DNA of 12,724 nucleotides from Thermoflexales bacterium (lineage in GTDB: Bacteria > Chloroflexota > Anaerolineae > J036 > Brachytrichaceae), in NCBI GenBank assembly GCA_017998555.1, contig JAGOCU010000012.1, forward strand, positions 1 to 12,724. The letters run 5' to 3'. Positions 1-5,740 of this stretch are shown here, piece after piece. The stretch's first letter is position 1, and each line of letters begins with the position of its first letter. The notes under the pieces were generated by a model. That model had not been told where the DNA came from. It saw only the letters and a list, made by a program, of their open reading frames with translations, and did not search any database. Both the position numbers and the translations under genes were made by a program.

Positions 1-1740
1 AAGACCGGATTCCCGCACCTGCTTCAGGCCGTGGTCGGTGGTTCGACCGTTACCTCAAGCTGGTCCGGGGCGGGCGACTCGTCGCGGAGCTTCGCGATGG
101 GCGCAAGCGCGAGTTCGGTGACCTTCAGCCTCATGCCACTTGGGCTGCCAGACTCCGTGCTGGCGGATACCGCGCAATGGGAACGCCCCGTAACGCCGAA
201 CGTCAGCGGCAATGGCGGAGACTTCTATACCCTCCCCGATGTCGAACAGATCTACAGCTTGACTGGATACAACTCCAGCTGGCCGATCTACGATGTAACG
301 GACCCGCTTCAGCCAAAGGTCCTTCAGACCTCTGTGGAGAAGATGCAATCCGGCCCGGCCGCGCGGCACGTCATCGTCGCCGGACCGAGCTTCGTGCGGA
401 CCCCAGCGGTCGCGGCAAACACCCCGGTAGACCTGGCGTCGCCACGCAGCGCAGACACCGTCTACATTGGTCCCGCATCGCTGCACAGCACGCTCAACCC
501 GCTGATCACGCTGCGCCAAGGTCAGGGATACCAGACCCAGGTCATCGACGTGGCCGCGGTGTATTCCACGTTTGGCTTTGGCATGGTCTCGCCGCCTGCC
601 ATCCGCAACTTCCTGCGTCATGCGGTCGGCACCTGGACGCGCAAACCCGTCGCGGCCGTCCTGGTGGGCGACGGCACGGTTGACCCGTTCAACTACCTCG
701 CAAAAGGCTATTCCTTCGCAAACTACATCCCGCCCTATCTGCTGCATGTTGATCCCTATGCCGGAGAGACAAGTTGCGAAACGTGCTACGCGCAACTCGA
801 CAATGACGATCCGCTCAGCGATGGCATGCCCGATATCTGGCTCGGACGCCTGACCGCAAACAGCACGACCGAACTGGCGACCCTGGTGAGCAAGCTGGTG
901 ACCTACGAGTCGAGCTCAACCGTAAGCAACTGGAACAAGACGCTGGGATGGCTGGCTGACAACTACCGGGAGGCCAACGGCGCGAGTGATCCAGGCGGCG
1001 ACTTCGCCGGTTATCAGGAGCGCCTGGCCAATTTCGCCTGGCAGTCGCCCGCGGGCATTACGCCCTCGGGAACGCTCAAGTCGTGCGCGTACTACAACCC
1101 GTATACGCCAACAGTCGGCAGCAATCCATGCTTTGAACCCAACGCCGTGACCGCGCATACGAAGGCCATGGCCGTCTATAACCAGGGCGCGGCGATCATC
1201 ACCTACAACGGCCACGGAAACTACCAGCAGATGGCGGGCACGGATCCCGGCGCAGCGTATCCGAACAATGCGCTGCTGAACTACTTTGACCCGTTCTACG
1301 ACAACGGACCGACCGACCCGTATGGCGGCCCAATCCTGTCAAACGGGAATAAGCTGCCGATTGTCATGCAATTGACCTGTCTGACCTCCGGCTTCCAGGT
1401 GCCTGGCCAGTACTTTCCCCAGAGCATCGACGAGCGCCTGGTCCTGGCCCCGAACGGCGGCGCGCTGGCGGTCTGGGGTTCGTCCGGATCAGGGGTCTCG
1501 CACGGACATGACTTCCTGGCGCGTGGATTCTTGAATCAACTGTGGGGCACCCAGCCGGGCACGGCCCGCCTGGGTGAACTCGTCCAGGCGGGCTACCTGA
1601 GCCTGTTTCAGGGGGCGTATGCCTGCTGCGGCGATTCGATCCGCACGTATCTGTTGCTGGGAGATCCTCTGACCAAGGCGCGGGTGTCATTCACCTGGGC
1701 GCCGCCCAAGCGGATTTATGTGCCTCTGGTGAATCGGTAG
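1..1740 (+). CDS. C25 (gingipain/PorU-like) secreted cysteine peptidase, 3' part
   Basis: The reading frame is open from base 1, so the N terminus (and any signal peptide) lies outside the window; the GTG at 31 is only an internal codon. Counting codon 1 at base 1, the visible 579 residues begin with a beta-rich segment carrying the YDVTDP-type motif seen before C25 domains in PorU-like proteins. The peptidase domain starts near residue 154. It shows the PDIWLGRL segment (about 277-284), the catalytic His in YNGHG (His405, codon 1213-1215) and the nucleophile Cys in QLTC (Cys460, codon 1378-1380), both intact. The family consists of secreted or surface cysteine endopeptidases. The protein ends RIYVPLVNR, a tail I recall from secreted Chloroflexota proteins; its function is not known to me. 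A palindrome begins five bases after the stop. The family call is strong; substrate and exact localisation cannot be read from the sequence. Confidence 0.9.
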   Translation, partial: KTGFPHLLQAVVGGSTVTSSWSGAGDSSRSFAMGASASSVTFSLMPLGLPDSVLADTAQWERPVTPNVSGNGGDFYTLPDVEQIYSLTGYNSSWPIYDVTDPLQPKVLQTSVEKMQSGPAARHVIVAGPSFVRTPAVAANTPVDLASPRSADTVYIGPASLHSTLNPLITLRQGQGYQTQVIDVAAVYSTFGFGMVSPPAIRNFLRHAVGTWTRKPVAAVLVGDGTVDPFNYLAKGYSFANYIPPYLLHVDPYAGETSCETCYAQLDNDDPLSDGMPDIWLGRLTANSTTELATLVSKLVTYESSSTVSNWNKTLGWLADNYREANGASDPGGDFAGYQERLANFAWQSPAGITPSGTLKSCAYYNPYTPTVGSNPCFEPNAVTAHTKAMAVYNQGAAIITYNGHGNYQQMAGTDPGAAYPNNALLNYFDPFYDNGPTDPYGGPILSNGNKLPIVMQLTCLTSGFQVPGQYFPQSIDERLVLAPNGGALAVWGSSGSGVSHGHDFLARGFLNQLWGTQPGTARLGELVQAGYLSLFQGAYACCGDSIRTYLLLGDPLTKARVSFTWAPPKRIYVPLVNR

Positions 1741-1745
1741 GATCA

Positions 1746-1797
1746 AGCATGTGAAAAGGGGGGATTGCCGGCCGGCAATCCCCCCTTTTCGCATGCT
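1746..1797. terminator. Palindrome H1 after the C25 peptidase, probable terminator
   Basis: Two 26-base arms meet with no spacer (centre between 1771 and 1772); 25 of 26 positions are Watson-Crick and one (1752/1791) is a U-G wobble in plus-strand RNA. The core has a run of A and G on the left (AAAAGGGGGG) mirrored by CCCCCCTTTT on the right, followed by CGCATGC rather than a U-tract. It starts five bases after the peptidase stop. A-run and T-run on opposite sides would suit termination in either direction, but no minus-strand gene ends here. Confidence 0.75.
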
Positions 1798-1824
1798 CCG
1801 AGCCGGCCCCTCGCGCGGTGTCTA

Positions 1825-1852
1825 TTGAATGGCGTTGATACGATACAATATT
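1825..1852 (+). promoter_or_regulatory. Candidate promoter of the ABC importer operon
   Basis: This is the only AT-rich patch in the spacer. One reading is TTGAAT (1825-1830), 16 bases, AATATT (1847-1852). The better -10 box, TACAAT (1844-1849), would leave only 13 bases to that -35. A small inverted repeat, GCCGCT-TC-AGCGGC (1858-1871), follows and could be an operator. Position and composition support a promoter; the exact boxes are uncertain. Confidence 0.35.
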
Positions 1853-1910
1853 GCCGCGCCGCTTCAGCGGCCCTTAACACGCCCCGCGCATGATCAATTC
1901 TGACATCATT

Positions 1911-1915
1911 GGAGG
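1911..1915 (+). promoter_or_regulatory. Ribosome binding site fixing a GTG start
   Basis: GGAGG lies six bases before the GTG at 1922. The nearby GTG at 1918 is in another frame, so this site decides the start of the first permease gene. Confidence 0.8.
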
Positions 1916-1921
1916 TAGTGA

Positions 1922-2896
1922 GTGGCGACATTGAATCCTGGCGCGCCGAGCCGCAAGCCTGGTCTGAGCAAGAAAACCCGGGAAGCGCTCCTGGCCTATG
2001 GGCTTCTATCGCCGGCGTTGCTCGGGCTTATTTTCTTCACCCTGATTCCGGTTCTGATCGGTTTCATGATCAGCCTGGCCAACTTCCGGGTGATTTTCCG
2101 CGAATGGGTGGGCTTTGACAACTATGCGCGCGCGCTGGCGCCCGACAGCGAGATGTGGTCATCGCTCGGCGCGACGATCACCTATTCATTTATCAGCGTC
2201 CCCATCCAGCTTGGCCTGTCGCTGCTTCTGGCGATGGTGCTGTATCAGAAGCTGCGCGGGCGGGCGATCTTCCGGGTGGTCATGTTTCTGCCCTACATCA
2301 CGTCCACGGTGGCCTCGGCCGCGGTGTGGGCGCGTCTGTACAGCCCGGACCTCGGCCTGATCAACTCGATCATCAAAGCGCTGGGCGGGCAGCCGCTCCA
2401 GTGGCTGCTCGAGGACAAGGGCATCTTCACGCTGATGGCCCGGGCCGCCAACATTTCGCTCCCGGAGGGACTCACGGGTCCGAGCCTGTCGATGGTCGCG
2501 GTGATCATCTACACCACCTGGGTGTTTGTTGGGTATGACACCACGATCTTTTTGGGCGGGCTCGGCAACATTCCCAATGAAATGTATGAAGCAGCCAAGA
2601 TTGATGGCGCGGGCAGCTTCCAGCTCTTTCGGCACATCACCCTGCCCCTGCTTTCGCCAACGACGTTTTTCCTCGTGCTGATCACCATCATCGGCACCTT
2701 CAAGGCATTCAACCACATCTGGGTGATGACGAGAGGGGCCAACGGGACCAATACGGCGGCGATCCTGACGTATCGGCAGATGTATGAGTTCCAACGCGCG
2801 GGTTATGCCTCCGCGCTGGCGTTCCTGCTGTTTACGCTGATCCTCGGCATCACGGTCTTTCAACAGTGGTACGGCAACCGAAAGGTGAACTACTAG
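1922..2896 (+). CDS. CUT1 sugar ABC transporter permease, MalF/UgpA type
   Basis: This 324-residue inner-membrane protein would form half of the transport channel of a carbohydrate importer. About six hydrophobic segments are visible (near residues 24-52, 84-108, 116-137, 188-212, 244-266 and 296-316). The cytoplasmic EAA loop that docks the ATPase is canonical: EAAKIDGAG (223-231) followed by the ITLP end (239-242). The loop around residues 140-187 is fairly long. The GTG start is chosen because GGAGG sits six bases upstream and the next in-frame methionine would delete the first membrane segment. The stop lies 12 bases before the second permease, so the two are surely co-transcribed. The sugar cannot be assigned; UgpA, MalF and LacF-type proteins look alike at this level. 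Confidence 0.93.
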   Translation: MATLNPGAPSRKPGLSKKTREALLAYGLLSPALLGLIFFTLIPVLIGFMISLANFRVIFREWVGFDNYARALAPDSEMWSSLGATITYSFISVPIQLGLSLLLAMVLYQKLRGRAIFRVVMFLPYITSTVASAAVWARLYSPDLGLINSIIKALGGQPLQWLLEDKGIFTLMARAANISLPEGLTGPSLSMVAVIIYTTWVFVGYDTTIFLGGLGNIPNEMYEAAKIDGAGSFQLFRHITLPLLSPTTFFLVLITIIGTFKAFNHIWVMTRGANGTNTAAILTYRQMYEFQRAGYASALAFLLFTLILGITVFQQWYGNRKVNY

Positions 2897-2908
2897 GCCC
2901 GGCACCCC

Positions 2909-3913
2909 ATGAATCTTGCCACTCCCGCCCCTGCCCCGCCACGCGTGACGGTCAATACCCTCAACCGGGCCAACCCGCTGTTGTATATCGTCCTGATCCT
3001 GGTGGGCGTGATCGCCCTGGCGCCCTTTGTCTGGATGCTCTTGAGTTCGATCAAGAGTTTCGGCGACTTCTCATTTGTCGACTTCAGCAATCTCAAGAAC
3101 ATCGGCAAATCATTCTGGCCCTGGCCGCCGTTCGGCGATTCGGCGCCCGCCTTTGGCAACTTCGCCGAGGCCATGGACCGCATCGATCGCAGCTCCGACT
3201 ACAAGACCCTGACCGGGATTCCACTTTTCGTCCGCCAATTCATCAATACGCTGGGCATCAGCGTGGTCACGGTGTTTGGGGTGCTCACGACCTCGGCCCT
3301 CGCCGCCTATGCGTTCGCGATGCTCGAATTTCCGGGCCGCAACGTTCTGTTCGTGATCGTGCTGCTGACCCTGATGATCCCGGAGGAGCTGGTCCTGGTC
3401 CCGCGGGTCATCATGATGTACGAGCCGTTGACGGCTGAGGCCGCGATCGGGCAGGATATCCTGATCTCGCTCATTCCCAGGTTGGGCTGGCAGAACACCG
3501 CTATGGCCCTGACGATCCCGTTTATGACCAGCGCGTTCGCGATATTTCTGCTGCGGCAGTACTTCATGCAGATTCCAAAGGAGTTGTTCGACGCGGCCCG
3601 GATCGATGGCGCGGGCCACATGCGCTATCTCACAACGATGATGACGCCGCTGGCAAAACCGGCCATCATGACCGTCGGTCTGCTGCAATTCATCGGCTCG
3701 TGGAATGAGTTCAAATGGACCCAACTGGTCACGCGCACGCTTGAACAACGCACGTTGAGCGTCTCGCTTCAGAATTTCCTGCAGACCGACGGCGGCGCCG
3801 AAGGCCAATTGGCGATGGCGGTCGCCGTTCTCATCGTTGTGCCAATCATCATTTTGTACTTCTTCACCCAGCAGTACTTTGTTGAGGGCGTCGCGAAGAG
3901 CGGCCTGAAATAG
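2909..3913 (+). CDS. CUT1 sugar ABC transporter permease, MalG/UgpE type
   Basis: The second channel subunit, 334 residues. It has a membrane segment near residues 24-46, then a soluble loop, then further segments near 112-138, 145-168, 196-216, 250-268 and 300-320. The loop rich in Trp, Phe and Pro (about 50-110) is longer than I expect for MalG. The EAA loop is present as DAARIDGAG (228-236), with Asp in place of the usual first Glu, which is frequent in this family. The MIPEELVLVP stretch and the RQYFMQIPKEL stretch before the EAA loop are typical of MalG-type subunits. There is no clear Shine-Dalgarno before the ATG, so translational coupling to the upstream permease, 12 bases away, is likely. 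It would pair with that permease and use the binding protein at 4091. Confidence 0.93.
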   Translation: MNLATPAPAPPRVTVNTLNRANPLLYIVLILVGVIALAPFVWMLLSSIKSFGDFSFVDFSNLKNIGKSFWPWPPFGDSAPAFGNFAEAMDRIDRSSDYKTLTGIPLFVRQFINTLGISVVTVFGVLTTSALAAYAFAMLEFPGRNVLFVIVLLTLMIPEELVLVPRVIMMYEPLTAEAAIGQDILISLIPRLGWQNTAMALTIPFMTSAFAIFLLRQYFMQIPKELFDAARIDGAGHMRYLTTMMTPLAKPAIMTVGLLQFIGSWNEFKWTQLVTRTLEQRTLSVSLQNFLQTDGGAEGQLAMAVAVLIVVPIIILYFFTQQYFVEGVAKSGLK

Positions 3914-4090
3914 GGGGAGGTCTATCGGCGAAAATCAAACAGAGTTCCATTACAGCTTCAGTACTGTTGCGCCGGCCCCCGCCGCCGCAAAGAGTGTATA
4001 TTGCAGGAGGGGGAAACCCCAAAGCAGGCCGCGATCCGGTTCCCGACAATGACCCGCCAGATTGCGACCATTCACAAAAGAGGAGATACG
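3914..4090 (+). other. 177-base leader between permease and binding-protein genes
   Basis: No gene is visible. The stretch holds a TATATT (3997-4002) that could be a -10 box, without a convincing -35. It also holds an AGGAGG at 4005-4010 with no start codon at a useful distance, and a small GGGG-GAAA-CCCC hairpin (4009-4020). AGGAG at 4081-4085, five bases before ATG 4091, is the real ribosome binding site of the binding protein. A spacer this long inside an importer operon is where extra expression of the binding protein could be set, but I see no strong promoter. Confidence 0.5.
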
Positions 4091-5548
4091 ATGAGCTTCA
4101 AGAAAGTTCTTCCGCTCGCCGTGGCCGCTGCAATGCTGCTTTCGGCCTGCGCCGCCGCTGCGACCGCCGTCCCGACGGCCGCGCCCCCCGCGCCCGCCAA
4201 AGCCACCGACGTTCCCAAGGCCGTCGTCAACAACCCGCCGAAGACGGCGGCTGAAGTTGACGCGATCACCCTGACCAAGGACAAGCCGACCGAGATCCTG
4301 TTCTGGCACCGTTATACGGGCCGGACCTACAGCACCGTGCTGGAAATCGTCAACGATTTCAACACGAAGAACCCGTACGGCATCAGCGTCAAGCTCGAGA
4401 ATGCCGGCGCCAGCTACGACGATGTGTTCAACAAGGTGAACGGCGCCATCGCCGCAAACGCCGCCCTGCCCGACGTCGTCATCGCCTATCAGAACCAGGC
4501 CGCGACCTACCGCGATCTTGGCAAGGCTGTGAATCTCAAGCCCTTCATCGACAGCCCGAAGTACGGTTTGAGCGCTGACGATTCGAAGGACTACTACAAG
4601 GCCTTCCTGGACAGCGATCGCGCGCCGCAGTTCCCCGGCGAAGTGCTCGGCTTCCCGACCCAGCGCTCGATGGACTCGCTGTATGTCAACCTGGACATGC
4701 TCAAGTCGCTGGGCTACAGCGCCCCCCCGAAGACCCTCAAGGAATTCGAGGAAATGGCGTGCAAGGCCGCGGACAAGACCAAGGAGCAGTACGGCTTCAT
4801 TTGGCGCAATGACGCGTCCAACTTTGCCTCGTTCGTGTTTGCCAACGGCGGGCAGATCCTCAAGGACGACGCGAGCGCCTATGACTTCAACAGCCCCGCC
4901 GGTGTGGAGGCCCTGAGCATGCTCCAGCGCCTGTTCAAGAATGGCTGCGGCGTGCAGTTGCCGACCTCCGAGACCAATGGCGACCAGACCCGGTTTGCCA
5001 ATGGCAAGCTCCTCTTTGTGACCTCGTCGCAGGCCGGTCTGCCGTTCTACGCCGACGCGGTTGCCAAGGGCGCCAAGATCAAGTGGACGATCACCCGCTT
5101 CCCCCAGGCCGATAACGCCAAGCCGGCGACCAACCTGTATGGCGCGTCCTGGTCGGTGATGAAGAACACGCCTGAGAAGGAACTCGCGGCGTGGCTGTTC
5201 ATGAAGACCTTCGGCGAGAAGGACAACACCACCAAGTTCTCCAACATCTCGGGCTACTTCCCGGTCCGCCTCAGCGCCGCCACCGGCGTCGTTGCCGCGA
5301 CCAAGGCCGATGCCCGATTCAAGGACTATCCAGAGGCCGCCGATGGCTTCGCCAGCCTGTTCACCGAGGCGATGCCCTACGGCAAGATCGAAGCCCCGAT
5401 CGCCGGGTATGACCCGGTCCGGGCTGCGATCAACGAAATGGTCATCGCTGTTGCCGTAAAGACGACCGGCGATCCCAAGGCCGCGCTCGATGCGGCTGTT
5501 GCCAAGGCGAACCAGATCCTCAAGGAAAACGCGCCGAAGAGCAAGTAA
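4091..5548 (+). CDS. Extracellular solute-binding lipoprotein, family 1 (sugar/UgpB-like)
   Basis: This 485-residue protein captures the substrate outside the membrane and delivers it to the two permeases upstream. The ATG at 4091 is chosen over in-frame upstream starts because AGGAG lies five bases before it and it gives a compact lipoprotein signal: a basic MSFKK, a hydrophobic run, then the lipobox LSAC with Cys20 as the lipidated residue. An Ala/Pro/Thr-rich linker (about 21-45) tethers the domain. The mature part starts with the EILFWHRYTG stretch, typical of SBP_bac_1 proteins of the maltose/glycerol-3-phosphate group, and later has LPDVVIAYQNQ and an FANGKLLFVTSS-type segment of the same fold. 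The substrate is unknown. It is the last gene of its operon, and a hairpin begins five bases after the stop. Confidence 0.92.
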   Translation: MSFKKVLPLAVAAAMLLSACAAAATAVPTAAPPAPAKATDVPKAVVNNPPKTAAEVDAITLTKDKPTEILFWHRYTGRTYSTVLEIVNDFNTKNPYGISVKLENAGASYDDVFNKVNGAIAANAALPDVVIAYQNQAATYRDLGKAVNLKPFIDSPKYGLSADDSKDYYKAFLDSDRAPQFPGEVLGFPTQRSMDSLYVNLDMLKSLGYSAPPKTLKEFEEMACKAADKTKEQYGFIWRNDASNFASFVFANGGQILKDDASAYDFNSPAGVEALSMLQRLFKNGCGVQLPTSETNGDQTRFANGKLLFVTSSQAGLPFYADAVAKGAKIKWTITRFPQADNAKPATNLYGASWSVMKNTPEKELAAWLFMKTFGEKDNTTKFSNISGYFPVRLSAATGVVAATKADARFKDYPEAADGFASLFTEAMPYGKIEAPIAGYDPVRAAINEMVIAVAVKTTGDPKAALDAAVAKANQILKENAPKSK

Positions 5549-5553
5549 TGGTT

Positions 5554-5602
5554 GTTTGATGATCGGTATCCCCGGCTACGCCGGGGATACCGATCATCAA
5601 AC
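5554..5602. terminator. Palindrome H2 after the binding-protein gene
   Basis: Two perfectly complementary 23-base arms (5554-5576 and 5580-5602) enclose the three-base loop TAC. The apex reads CCCCGGC-TAC-GCCGGGG. It begins five bases after the stop of the binding-protein gene and is followed by GAGAAAG, so there is no U-tract. A terminator or 3'-end stabiliser of the importer mRNA is the natural reading. Confidence 0.75.
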
Positions 5603-5607
5603 GAGAA

Positions 5608-5643
5608 AGAAGAGGGGTGGCTGGTATCAGCCACCCCTCTTCT
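5608..5643 (+). terminator. Hairpin H2b, the most terminator-like of the series
   Basis: Perfect 16-base arms (5608-5623, 5628-5643) enclose the loop GTAT. The stem starts AGAAGAGGGG and ends CCCCTCTTCT, and GTTT follows. It lies only five bases beyond H2 and is a plausible second terminator of the importer operon, though the T-run is short. Confidence 0.7.
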
Positions 5644-5655
5644 GTTTCCCTGGAA

Positions 5656-5738
5656 GTCATCCTGAAAATCATTGGCGAGAACACCGTCCCCGCGCTTCGC
5701 GCGGGGACGGTGTTCTCGCCGGATGTTTTTAGGATGAC
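5656..5738. terminator. Palindrome H3 between convergent genes, extended 40-position stem
   Basis: The inner stem is perfect: 22-base arms 5674-5695 and 5699-5720 around the loop TTC. In the same register the pairing continues outward to 5656/5738 with eight perfect outer pairs, an AAAA/TTTT block, four positions that are G-U wobbles in plus-strand RNA, and only two non-pairs (5670/5724, 5671/5723). The outer end is two bases from the ATPase stop on the minus strand, so it can serve as that gene's terminator and as a final stop for the importer operon. The inner stem is a diverged copy of 8728-8774. Confidence 0.75.
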
Positions 5739-5740
5739 CG

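Noticed and set aside
55..795. 246-codon minus-strand frame inside the C25 peptidase
   Set aside because: Opposite strand of a clearly conserved protein; no domain or ribosome site.
4001..4090. N-terminal extension of the binding protein to a TTG at 4001 or ATG at 4049
   Set aside because: It would bury the lipoprotein signal; the ribosome site at 4081-4085 and the signal peptide both point to ATG 4091.
5490..5732. 80-codon frame across the three hairpins
   Set aside because: Its sequence is mostly translated palindrome arms and it begins inside the binding-protein gene.
5554..5738. CRISPR-like array in the hairpin cluster
   Set aside because: The three stems differ in sequence and spacing; there are no regular direct repeats with unique spacers.
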